Assembly (NCBI GenBank): GCA_018333865.1
Contig: JAGXSE010000039.1
Coordinates: forward strand, 1 to 64,000
Reading direction: 5' to 3'
DNA from: Syntrophomonadaceae bacterium
GTDB lineage: Bacteria; Bacillota; PH28-bin88
DNA length: 64,000 nucleotides
Shown here: one piece after another, positions 1 through 7,375 of the stretch
Layout of the letters: each line of letters begins with the position of its first letter
Position numbering within the stretch: the first letter of the stretch is position 1
Notes under the pieces: generated by a model
Told to the model about the DNA's origin: nothing
The model's input: the letters and a program-made list of their open reading frames with translations, nothing else
Databases searched by the model: none
Made by a program: the position numbers and the translations under genes

Positions 1-32
1 ATGACCCGGTCTGCCAGTGGCCTAAGATTCAT
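1..32 (-). CDS. groES: GroES co-chaperonin, first 10 codons (cut by window edge)
   Basis: Read on the minus strand, the first 32 bases encode MNLRPLADRV, the conserved N-terminus of the 10-kDa co-chaperonin that caps GroEL. A perfect AGGAGG ribosome site (41-46) sits 8 bases before the ATG (30-32), and a perfect CIRCE operator lies further upstream. The rest of groES, and presumably groEL, are outside the window. The match of start peptide, RBS and CIRCE together makes the call firm despite the short fragment. Confidence 0.92.
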   Translation of the reverse strand, partial: MNLRPLADRV

Positions 33-65
33 CAAATTAACCTCCTATCTTTCCGACTTTCTTTG

Positions 66-92
66 TTAGCACTCATTTTTAACGAGTGCTAA
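66..92 (-). promoter_or_regulatory. CIRCE operator (HrcA site) of groESL
   Basis: TTAGCACTC (66-74), a 9-base spacer, and GAGTGCTAA (84-92) form a perfect CIRCE inverted repeat. HrcA binds this element to repress chaperonin genes until heat stress. It lies between the predicted -10 box and the groES ribosome site, the usual repressing position. Confidence 0.96.
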
Positions 93-99
93 CACTTAT

Positions 100-128
100 A
101 TAATATGCCAACGATTTTCTGCAATCAA
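100..128 (-). promoter_or_regulatory. Sigma-A promoter of groESL
   Basis: On the minus strand TTGATT (123-128) and TATTAT (100-105) are separated by 17 bases, a good vegetative promoter. The start site would fall at or just inside CIRCE. Confidence 0.7.
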
Positions 129-290
129 ACCCTGTTTTCCTGCAATATAGACCAAATATACCCATATTCTCCTTATTTCCTTATGTTTTCTATCGTTTTA
201 CCCCGATTACTTCCCACAACTTTTCATATTCTTTCCAAGTTCCAGGTTTTTTATACGAGGCCTGATCAAGCAAAACAGGAGATTTAGATG

Positions 291-317
291 CAAAAAACCC
301 GGGCAATACCCGGGTTA
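291..317 (-). terminator. Rho-independent terminator after pduL
   Basis: AACCCGGG and CCCGGGTT form a hairpin around a short CAATA-type loop (296-316). On the minus strand it is followed by a run of six T, about 55 bases past the pduL stop. Confidence 0.85.
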
Positions 318-369
318 GTCCAACATGCAAAATTATAAACAAAATCATACCAGGATCCCACGCTTTAAT

Positions 370-987
370 TTAGCCGACCATTTCCAGGCTGTGGCTATGC
401 TTGCCGATGATCATCACTTTGTCTCCATTGCGCAACCCGGCAGCATTGGCTTCATCAGTATCGATGTGAATCTCCAAATTAAAGCTCGGGTGTACCCGCA
501 CCAATACATGATGGAAGCAAAGTTCCCGCACATCGCCAGCCAGCACCAACACCCGGTCATTATCCTGCAAACAGGCAGCATGGGCTTCGGCAAGAGACAT
601 GTGAATATGACGCTCAGCTAAAATAACGCCTCGCTGAAGGGAAACGACACCATTTGGCCCAATTAAGGCACAGCCCGCTGAACCTTCCAGCTTGCCAGAT
701 TCCCGCACCGGGGCCTTAATTCCTAATTTATAACTATCCGTCAAAGAAATCTCTATTTGGGTTTCCTTTCTAATAGGTCCCAAAATCCGGATATTCTCGA
801 TAATACCTTTAGGCCCGACCACCGTCAGGGTTTCATTGGCGGCGAAGTGTCCAGGCTGGTAAGTATCTTTCATTTTTGTCAGTTCATAACCTTTTCCGAA
901 CAGAGCCTCCAAATGCTGTTGCGATAGATGGATATGCCGATTGGAAATACCTACCGGAACCTCAAGTTTAAGTTTGTTTTCAGGCAT
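370..987 (-). CDS. pduL: Phosphate propanoyl/acetyltransferase, PduL family
   Basis: About 205 residues, the usual length of PduL, which exchanges CoA and phosphate on short acyl groups (acyl-CoA to acyl-phosphate). Two His-x-His zinc motifs are visible, NRHIHLS near the N-terminus and ERHIHMS in the middle, matching the duplicated beta-barrel that binds the catalytic zincs. No encapsulation peptide is obvious, and no microcompartment genes are nearby, so it is probably a cytosolic enzyme used for ATP from acetyl- or propionyl-CoA. The ATG at 985-987 is preferred because AAGGGGG lies 8 bases upstream; a GTG three codons earlier is also possible. It has its own promoter and terminator. Confidence 0.9.
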   Translation of the reverse strand: MPENKLKLEVPVGISNRHIHLSQQHLEALFGKGYELTKMKDTYQPGHFAANETLTVVGPKGIIENIRILGPIRKETQIEISLTDSYKLGIKAPVRESGKLEGSAGCALIGPNGVVSLQRGVILAERHIHMSLAEAHAACLQDNDRVLVLAGDVRELCFHHVLVRVHPSFNLEIHIDTDEANAAGLRNGDKVMIIGKHSHSLEMVG

Positions 988-1029
988 TCTGCTCACCCCC
1001 TTACATATTCCATCAGCAGCATCAAATTA

Positions 1030-1060
1030 CCGTTCACCGATTAGTTTCTTCCGTTCACCG
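1030..1060 (-). promoter_or_regulatory. Tandem 10-bp direct repeat in the pduL leader
   Basis: CCGTTCACCG occurs exactly at 1030-1039 and 1051-1060, 21 bases apart, or two helical turns. The pair lies just downstream of the pduL -10 box and before the start codon, a typical place for a roadblock operator. The binding protein is unknown; it does not fit a Rex palindrome. Confidence 0.5.
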
Positions 1061-1062
1061 CA

Positions 1063-1092
1063 ATTATAGCACTAATATTCACAAGGTGGCAA
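1063..1092 (-). promoter_or_regulatory. Sigma-A promoter of pduL
   Basis: On the minus strand TTGCCA (1087-1092) and a perfect TATAAT (1063-1068) are spaced by 18 bases. Confidence 0.75.
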
Positions 1093-1159
1093 TAGGCCGG
1101 GAAAAAGTTGTAATAGGAAGATAAGTGTGACAATTCAGTGCCCCGCCAGCAAATGCATC

Positions 1160-1789
1160 TTATTTAGGCATAATCCGCCTCTCTAACTCGTAACTCAAGA
1201 GGGCAAGACCAACTCCCAGGTCTTCGTTGCGCACAAGGATATCTGAAGGCACTTCCAGGGATTCTGGGGTAAAATTCCAAATAGCTTCGATACCTGCCTT
1301 TATCAACTCGGCGGCAGTGGTTTTTGCCTGGTCCGCCGGAACAGTCAGAACAGCTATTTTCACATACAGCCGCCGTATGAGGCCAGGCATGAGGGAAACC
1401 GGCAAGACCTCGGTTTGGCCGATGAACTGCCCCGCTTTAGTCGCATCGGTGTCAAAGGCAGCCACAATCTTAAAACCATAATCGTCAAATCCCCGGTAGT
1501 TCAACAGAGCTTGCCCCAAAGAGCCCACTCCAACCAAAACTGCTTGTTTGGAGTTGTGCATACCGAGGATCTCCTGGATATTTCGCAAGGTATCCGGGAC
1601 ATGGTAGCCAACCTTCTGCACCTTGGCTGCCACCTCCGCCAAATCCTTGCGCACCAAACCGGGAGCTATGCCCAGCAGTTTAGCAAGCCTATCACAGGAT
1701 ACATACTCGCGCCCCCGTCCATGCAGATCCTTAATAATCTGGTAGTAGTTGGGCAGCCGTTTTACCGTTGTCAAGCTGAGTACTCGCAA
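1160..1789 (-). CDS. rex: Redox-sensing transcriptional repressor Rex
   Basis: 209 residues, full length for Rex. The N-terminal ~80 residues form the winged helix that binds DNA (KRLPNYY and VRKDLA are family signatures). GVGSLGQAL around residues 87-95 is the Rossmann NADH-binding loop, followed by FDTD, which selects NAD over NADP. Rex senses the NADH/NAD ratio and represses fermentation and respiration genes when NAD is high. The start is TTG, with AAGGTGG upstream. It neighbours pduL in the same direction, which suits joint control of acyl-CoA overflow, although no clear Rex palindrome was seen at either promoter. Confidence 0.95.
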   Translation of the reverse strand: MRVLSLTTVKRLPNYYQIIKDLHGRGREYVSCDRLAKLLGIAPGLVRKDLAEVAAKVQKVGYHVPDTLRNIQEILGMHNSKQAVLVGVGSLGQALLNYRGFDDYGFKIVAAFDTDATKAGQFIGQTEVLPVSLMPGLIRRLYVKIAVLTVPADQAKTTAAELIKAGIEAIWNFTPESLEVPSDILVRNEDLGVGLALLSYELERRIMPK

Positions 1790-2287
1790 CTTCAGTCCAC
1801 CTTCCTTGTTTTAATCAACTTATGTTCTTCCTGGTATTTGTCACCATTTATTTTTAGCCATGGCAGCCTAGCCATACCGATATTCGATACCAAAAGTGCC
1901 TTGAGGATAATTCCATTTTATCGCCCCGGAAATTATCCAAGATAATAGCAAGAATTACCTGTAGTGGTCTTAAATGCATTATATATGGAAGCTTGTGCAT
2001 GTGCAATCTTTCACACTTTGTTCTAACATTAAATTTATTTTGATATTTAAGATAACAATAGTTAATGTATCGGCTGTAATATGCCTGGGAAAACAAGAAT
2101 CCCCAGCCCAACAGGCTGAGGATTTTATCATCATCCTCCATTTTCTATAGCCGTTCTAGGATTTGAACACGCATGCAAGGAGGCGCCGATGTCAGAAGCA
2201 TTCCTTTAGAAAGAAGGCAGCACCGGCAAGGCCGTATTAAAATGGGTGGAAGACGGAATATCGGATACATAACCGGTTACAGTTCGT
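1790..2287. other. Intergenic region, rex upstream side
   Basis: About 500 bases without a convincing gene. A minus-strand reading frame of 95 codons (1854-2141) has low-complexity composition and no family resemblance. A strong ribosome site (AAGGAGG, 2178-2184) precedes a six-codon frame ending in TAG at 2207, after which the same frame stays open to 2272. No clear Rex box or terminator was found. Confidence 0.4.
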
Positions 2288-3532
2288 CTACTCGCTCTTG
2301 CTCCAGACTAAGTCCTCAAGGTTACCAGGATAACGGCGGACCTGTTCCATAGCCTCCGGCAGCTTTTGCTCCAATTTACATACAGCAGCCTTGATCAAGG
2401 CAACGTATTTATTTACATCTTCCTCAGTCATAAATGGAATGAGCAGCTCTTGCCGGTAAAGAGGCGGCACAAGATAATTCACAACTGCTCCCGTCCCTGG
2501 CATCAAACCGGTGCTGCCAATTATTTCATGCAGCTTGTTGCCCATAAAACTGATTCCTGCTCCGTCTTCTGAAATCAGCAAGGCCAGCTCTGCCAGAATA
2601 TGGATCTTCTCCTGGGCAAATTGGGCATCCTGCAGCTCAATTCCCAGAGCCGCAATTTTTTCGCCCAACTCCCGGGTCTTGTTCGCCAAAAGACCAGGCA
2701 CTCTTGCCATCACATCTTCCCGCAGGTATGCAGGAAATCCTGACTCCAGAGCCGCCTGATAGATACAGTGGGCCACCACGGGATTATCTGCTATCCTGTC
2801 CGCCCGTACCAGAAAGGTACATTCTGAGACCTCCTTGGAGTAAAGAGGAGAGTATGATTTCCCTTCCACAACAATTGTGGGGATATTTTCCATCCCCAGC
2901 ACAGCCATCAGTTCCGCTTTCTTGCCAACAAATGCATTTCCTTCCATGTCTTCATTCGGGCCAATTCCCCCGATGGAGGCATTAACAGTCCCCATGACCG
3001 ATACCGGAATGCCATTAACATCGAGCACAGCACCTGCTATCAGCCCGCAGGAACCAGGCAAACTCTCATACCCTGACACAAAATTCTCAGGAAATTGTTT
3101 CACAATCGCATCCAGGGCCCCGTTGGCCAGTGCAGTTTGCAGGGCGACAGGTCCTTCATGGACGCCTTGACTGTATAAACGGCCGAAGGCATCCATGACT
3201 AAACTCTGGGTGCGTACTGCCTCGCACCCGATAAGGGATTCCGCCAGACGGGCTTCTTGCCGGGTAATTCCCCTGCGGGCAGTGGTGCGGCTCTTACCGC
3301 CTCCCTCAATATGCACTTCAAAAAAACCGTCCATCCCGGTTTTGACCCGAATATCTTTAACCAGCAAAGATGCTCCCGTAGCCTCTTGAAAAAGGGCCAG
3401 CACTAAGGCCAGCCCACCAGAATCATCCTGCACATGACCGTTATGACTGTGACAGTGGCCGCAGCCCACATGGCCTGCTACAGCAATAACGCCCTTTTGA
3501 GCCTTGCTTAAATTTACTCGCATATCATTCAC
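2288..3532 (-). CDS. Conserved protein of unknown function with His/Cys-rich N-terminus
   Basis: 414 residues; I do not recognise the family. The N-terminus carries GHVGCGHCHSHNGH around residues 18-31, a dense His/Cys patch that looks like a metal site. Glycine-rich stretches follow, including a PGSCGLIAGAVLDVNG segment and a VNASIGGIGPNEDMEGN segment near the middle. No signal peptide or membrane segment is apparent, so it should be cytosolic. Its start directly abuts the stop of the upstream permease, so the two are almost certainly co-translated and probably act on the same compound. The function cannot be inferred from sequence alone. Confidence 0.8.
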   Translation of the reverse strand: MNDMRVNLSKAQKGVIAVAGHVGCGHCHSHNGHVQDDSGGLALVLALFQEATGASLLVKDIRVKTGMDGFFEVHIEGGGKSRTTARRGITRQEARLAESLIGCEAVRTQSLVMDAFGRLYSQGVHEGPVALQTALANGALDAIVKQFPENFVSGYESLPGSCGLIAGAVLDVNGIPVSVMGTVNASIGGIGPNEDMEGNAFVGKKAELMAVLGMENIPTIVVEGKSYSPLYSKEVSECTFLVRADRIADNPVVAHCIYQAALESGFPAYLREDVMARVPGLLANKTRELGEKIAALGIELQDAQFAQEKIHILAELALLISEDGAGISFMGNKLHEIIGSTGLMPGTGAVVNYLVPPLYRQELLIPFMTEEDVNKYVALIKAAVCKLEQKLPEAMEQVRRYPGNLEDLVWSKSE

Positions 3533-4795
3533 CTATAAGAAAAAACTGATTAAGAAAAGCACCAGCAAACCACCAAGGATCGATGGCCTTTGGAATTTGT
3601 TGGCAGCCTTAAGCTCGGATCCGGGGACAACAGGGATTGTCGTGGCCAAAGCAGCAACAGGCCCCCCCGTGAGGTAGTACTGCATCAAGGCACATCCGCC
3701 TGCGGCAACCACAGCTGCAGCGAAGGGATCCGCGCCGGCTTGCATCACAACCATCAGGAAGGGGACCACTATGGCGGCGGAAGCAGCGTTAGACTGGGTG
3801 ACAAAACCTGTTACCGCAGACACTAAAAGCATGATTTGAATAGGCGCAACCGCAAGCGCTGGCTTAAACCATTCTGACAGCAACTTCACCAAACCTATCT
3901 CTCTGATAACGGCAGACATAAAAAGGAAGCTAACGGTTGCCACAAGCGGTGTAGCTACCCTGGCAACCCCTGCCAGCATAGCCTTTTCACCTTCAATAAC
4001 GGGCATTTTAGCGAGGAAAACCACCAAGATAGCGGAAAGAACACCAACCAAGAAAATAGGATAGCCCATGGCAAAACCTATAAACAGCACAAGGAAGGGG
4101 AAGATAGCCTTGGCAAAGGAAATATCGCTGGTATTTTTTTCAAACTCAGCGGCAATCTCTTGTGCTGCCTCTTTGGAGAGGGCAATGCCGCGGGCTTTTT
4201 CTTCCTGTTTTACCCGCCAGAAGCTAATGGCAAAAATTGAAAGGGCTACGATAGCGCCGATCACGTTAATCATTCCGAAGGTAATCCCTGCGGTAGCGAT
4301 CACAGCTACCAGGGTAGGATGGGTGAAGCCGCCATAGTTGCCCAGATGCCCGGCATGTGCTTGGATACCAGCAGTTTTATTTGGATCAACACCAAGTTTG
4401 ATCGCTGCAGGCCCGGTAACCACGGCAGTAATAGCCGGTTGGGTGAATCCTGTCAGTCCGCCGATAATGCCTGCAGCAATACCGCCCGCAGTGGCTACAC
4501 CGGGGCCGCCTCCTAAAACACGACCCGCCTGAATTATTTTCTTGATGATCACATCAAGGAATCCGGCTCTCTCTAGAATACCAATGAATAAAAGCACACC
4601 TGCCATATCAGCGATAACTGGGTGCAGGCCAGATGTAATTAATTTGGCAATGGTGACGTTAGCAGAACCAGCAAAAGGAAAGCCTGCAGCTATGGCAGCC
4701 ACTGCGGCACCAACTATTGCCGTGAGGTATAAAGGTGTCTTACCGCTAACCATCAAACCCAGGGTAATGGCCATAATAATCTGGGCAATCTCCAT
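3533..4795 (-). CDS. Ion-transporter-superfamily permease (GntP/DcuC-like organic acid carrier)
   Basis: 420 residues, strongly hydrophobic, with about 11-12 predicted membrane helices and glycine/proline-rich re-entrant segments such as GGLTGFTQPAITAV and the later VTGFVTQSNAASAA. These paired hairpin motifs are typical of the IT superfamily (DcuC, GntP, CitM, NhaD), which moves organic anions with protons or sodium. The substrate cannot be set from the sequence. The RBS is strong (AAAGGGAGG). It is the first gene of a two-gene operon with the unknown 414-residue protein; the ~360 bases upstream hold a MITE-like element. Confidence 0.75.
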   Translation of the reverse strand: MEIAQIIMAITLGLMVSGKTPLYLTAIVGAAVAAIAAGFPFAGSANVTIAKLITSGLHPVIADMAGVLLFIGILERAGFLDVIIKKIIQAGRVLGGGPGVATAGGIAAGIIGGLTGFTQPAITAVVTGPAAIKLGVDPNKTAGIQAHAGHLGNYGGFTHPTLVAVIATAGITFGMINVIGAIVALSIFAISFWRVKQEEKARGIALSKEAAQEIAAEFEKNTSDISFAKAIFPFLVLFIGFAMGYPIFLVGVLSAILVVFLAKMPVIEGEKAMLAGVARVATPLVATVSFLFMSAVIREIGLVKLLSEWFKPALAVAPIQIMLLVSAVTGFVTQSNAASAAIVVPFLMVVMQAGADPFAAAVVAAGGCALMQYYLTGGPVAALATTIPVVPGSELKAANKFQRPSILGGLLVLFLISFFL

Positions 4796-5011
4796 TTTTA
4801 CGCCTCCCTTTCTAATAGTTAATCAAGTATCAGAATCCTTAGTCGAGCACCCTTGTTTCCACCTCCCAGCTACATGATTTTCTAAAAAAGCCAACACCCC
4901 ATCTATCAATGAACAAGATTTCTTTGCAGACATTTTTTCCGGATATCCAGGGTTTCTTTATCTCATCATAGCAAATTAATAATGATACAACAACCAGCAA
5001 AAAGAGCAAAG

Positions 5012-5159
5012 GGGGTCAGATCTAGACTGCACTTATATTTATGATGCAATAAAGTTTCTAATTCCCACAGTACTGCAATTGAGACCTAGTTAAATTTCTA
5101 TATGTTTGTGTGCAAAACAAGTTAAGTGTCAAGTGTAGAACTGACCCCACCCTTGTTTA
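5012..5159. mobile_element. MITE-like element with ~25-bp imperfect terminal inverted repeats
   Basis: The left end GGGGTCAGATCTAGACT (from 5012) is mirrored by the right end, whose reverse complement starts GGGGTCAGTTCTACACTT; both continue into CACTTA. The ~140-bp unit has no coding capacity. Its right 59 bases (5101-5159) recur nearly exactly at 25768-25826. It behaves as a non-autonomous, decayed insertion element. The stop codon of the neighbouring 87-codon gene lies at its right border. Confidence 0.65.
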
Positions 5160-5420
5160 CGGGCAACGGTGTGTATCTCGGCCCTTCCCCAGGATATCTT
5201 TCATCCTGCAAACAGCAGCATTGGATAAGAAGGAAATGTGGGTAGGGCGTCCTTCTGTTGTCTCCCCATACAATATTAATCCGTTGTCTGTTTCCAGGTA
5301 TTTGACGGGAAGGGTGCGCCGAAATGTTTTTCCCGTATACTTATCGGTAACTTCAACGACAATTGAGTCGGCTTCGATTCTGTCAGTAAGATGGTCTTCC
5401 TTCATCTGTTCTTCCCCCAA
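5157..5420 (-). CDS. Small hypothetical protein (87 aa)
   Basis: 87 residues, acidic N-terminus (MGEEQMKEDHL), then a beta-rich body with TDKYTGKTFRRTLPVKY and a C-terminal CRMKDILGKG segment. No known domain was recognised. It lies 2 bases past the histidine phosphatase stop and reads in the same direction, so it probably belongs to the end of the aldehyde-oxidoreductase maturation operon. Its TAA stop (5157-5159) is shared with the border of a repeated element that also occurs near 25.8 kb, so the native C-terminus may have been altered by that insertion. Confidence 0.6.
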   Translation of the reverse strand: MGEEQMKEDHLTDRIEADSIVVEVTDKYTGKTFRRTLPVKYLETDNGLILYGETTEGRPTHISFLSNAAVCRMKDILGKGRDTHRCP

Positions 5421-5422
5421 TA

Positions 5423-6031
5423 TTAGTTTATAGTAGTTTGGTTAAGGAGTTTCAGGCGAAACCCAAAATCTCCCGCCATGATAATATTTAAGCAGGCATA
5501 ATCCTGGGAAATCCTGAACAGGTTGGCCAAAGGCAGGCCCAAAATATGACAGATTATCAGGCGGTTGATACCGGCATGACCCACAATCGCTACACTGTTG
5601 AAAGGCGATTGGACAATCTCATGGAAAGCCGCTACCACTCTGCCGCTGCAGTCGGCGAAGCTTTCTCCGCCCGGCGGACGGAAATAACCGATGTCAGCGC
5701 CGCGCTCTTTAAATTCTTTGGGATAGCAGCGCGCCACTTCAGCAAATTTCAGGCCTTCCCAGCGGCCCAAACTGATTTCCCGTAAATCCGCTCTCTCCTG
5801 CGAGATCAGTCCATGCCTGACGGCTATTTCCCGTGCCGTATCAACAGAACGGGAGAGGTCGCTGCAAAAAACACCCTCAATTTTCACCCTGTTCAGTCTG
5901 TCGCCCAGGCTTCTGGCCTGTTCCTTGCCCTCTTTGCATAGCGGCGGGTCGATTTGACCTATATAACGCCGATGGTCATCTTCCAGCTCTATTTTGCCAT
6001 GCCTGACCAGGTAAATGAGTTTCTGTTCCAT
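5423..6031 (-). CDS. Histidine phosphatase family protein (CobC/GpmB-like)
   Basis: 202 residues. LVRHGKIE near residue 8 is the catalytic RHG motif carrying the phosphorylated histidine, CSDLSRSVDTA is the second conserved block, and VGHAGINR near residue 150 holds the second catalytic histidine. The family removes phosphate from small metabolites such as alpha-ribazole phosphate or phosphoglycerate. No cobalamin genes are near, and its position 12 bases after the AMP-ligase-like gene suggests a role in the uncharacterised molybdenum hydroxylase pathway. Substrate is unknown. Confidence 0.85.
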   Translation of the reverse strand: MEQKLIYLVRHGKIELEDDHRRYIGQIDPPLCKEGKEQARSLGDRLNRVKIEGVFCSDLSRSVDTAREIAVRHGLISQERADLREISLGRWEGLKFAEVARCYPKEFKERGADIGYFRPPGGESFADCSGRVVAAFHEIVQSPFNSVAIVGHAGINRLIICHILGLPLANLFRISQDYACLNIIMAGDFGFRLKLLNQTTIN

Positions 6032-6043
6032 AGAACCCCCTGT

Positions 6044-7375
6044 TCATTCAATGATGATTTGTCTCTTGCCTGTACGGGGGACGTATGAATCATCACATTC
6101 ACACAATTCCACTGAAAGCTCTGGTGTCCCTTGCTTAAGCCAGTAACCAAGTGCGGGAATCCGCAGTAATTCCCGGCGAATATCCTGCAGATTGCCGACA
6201 GGCCCCAGGACTGAGATTAAAATTTTCAACCTGGGGGAATCCTGTAGCCGGGATACCGTTGCGGAAAAATCAACAATACCAGGCAGGGCCAGCAGTGCTT
6301 CGTCCAGGTCTGCAATTTTCAGGTAGCAGTCCCCGGCCAGGGGAACAACCCCCGTTTTTCTGGCCATGATCTTCTCCAACCGGCGGGTAATACTGCCGCA
6401 GGAGCATTCTCCCGGTACAAAGCGGGAAAGATCTCCCGTGCGGTAACGGACCAGAGGCATTCCCCGCCTGGTCAGCGTGGTAAAAACCACCTCGCCGTAC
6501 CGGCCTTCCGCTACCGCTTCCTCAGTCTTTGGGTCAACAATTTCCAAAAAGAAATCCCCTTCATATAAATGATACCCGTGATGGTTTCCGCACTCAATGC
6601 CTCCGCCCAGGCCCATTTCGGTCATGCCGAAGTAGTTGTACACTTCGCAGCCCCAAATCCTGTCCGCTTCCTGAATAACGGCCCGGGGCACATAATCGGT
6701 GCTCAACAGCATCCTTTTTAAGAATACAGGAATTCCCCGGCCCCTTAGATCATAATATCTGGCCAGTGCCAGAACCTGAACAGGAATGCCCACCAGAACG
6801 TCGGCCCGGGTAGCCGCCAGTTTTTCCAGGGTATCCGGTAGGCTCTTAATAATCCCGTGTTTAATGGGTATGACACCAATCCTGGTCAGGGCTGTATGCA
6901 ACAAATCACCGATACTGCCGGGGCGCTCGCCGGGGAGCAGGATCAGGACGCGTTCGCCGGGCGAAGTCAAAAAGGACATGCCCTGCATAAAAAAATCGAT
7001 GGTCAGTTCCTGATCGTCTCGCGTAAAATATAGGCGCTTGGGCTCGCCAGTGGTGCCGGAACTTTCCAGGGTCACGACACGTTCAATCTCGCTCTGGGAC
7101 ACGCAGAGCATTTGCAGGGCATGCTCCCGTATATCATGAGGAGTTGTGAAGGGTAGTCGCGCCAGGTCCTCCGGACATGTCAGCCTGGTTTCTCCATACC
7201 CTTTGAAACGTTTGCGGTAAAAGTGACTGTTCCGAAAAACATAGTCAATGGTTTCCTGTAGCCTTTTTAACTGGTAGTCCCGTAAAGCCTGTCGCGAAAA
7301 CGATCCTGTCTGCAAACCGAATTTATCCTTGATCCGGGAATCCAAAGGATTTTTTTGATACATTCCGCCTGTCAT
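6044..7375 (-). CDS. AMP-dependent ligase of the phenylacetate-CoA ligase type (DVU_1553-like)
   Basis: About 443 residues from the chosen ATG, which overlaps the radical SAM stop as ATGA (7372-7375) with AGGGGTGAG upstream. LESSGTTGEPKRL is the adenylate-forming P-loop, YNYFGMTEMG is the A5-type motif, and YRTGDLSRF is the ATP-ribose motif. These place it in the PaaK branch of acyl-adenylating enzymes, although shorter and divergent. The cluster resembles D. vulgaris DVU1549-1559, where the homologue is uncharacterised. It may activate a carboxylate on a cofactor or peptide; that is inference. Confidence 0.85.
   Translation of the reverse strand: MTGGMYQKNPLDSRIKDKFGLQTGSFSRQALRDYQLKRLQETIDYVFRNSHFYRKRFKGYGETRLTCPEDLARLPFTTPHDIREHALQMLCVSQSEIERVVTLESSGTTGEPKRLYFTRDDQELTIDFFMQGMSFLTSPGERVLILLPGERPGSIGDLLHTALTRIGVIPIKHGIIKSLPDTLEKLAATRADVLVGIPVQVLALARYYDLRGRGIPVFLKRMLLSTDYVPRAVIQEADRIWGCEVYNYFGMTEMGLGGGIECGNHHGYHLYEGDFFLEIVDPKTEEAVAEGRYGEVVFTTLTRRGMPLVRYRTGDLSRFVPGECSCGSITRRLEKIMARKTGVVPLAGDCYLKIADLDEALLALPGIVDFSATVSRLQDSPRLKILISVLGPVGNLQDIRRELLRIPALGYWLKQGTPELSVELCECDDSYVPRTGKRQIIIE

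Noticed and set aside
1854-2141. 95-codon minus-strand frame upstream of rex.
   Set aside because: No family resemblance, odd composition and no RBS.
2151-2185. tRNA-like GGATTTGAAC sequence.
   Set aside because: It resembles a T-loop on the minus strand, but the flanking bases do not form a T-stem and no anticodon or acceptor arm follows.
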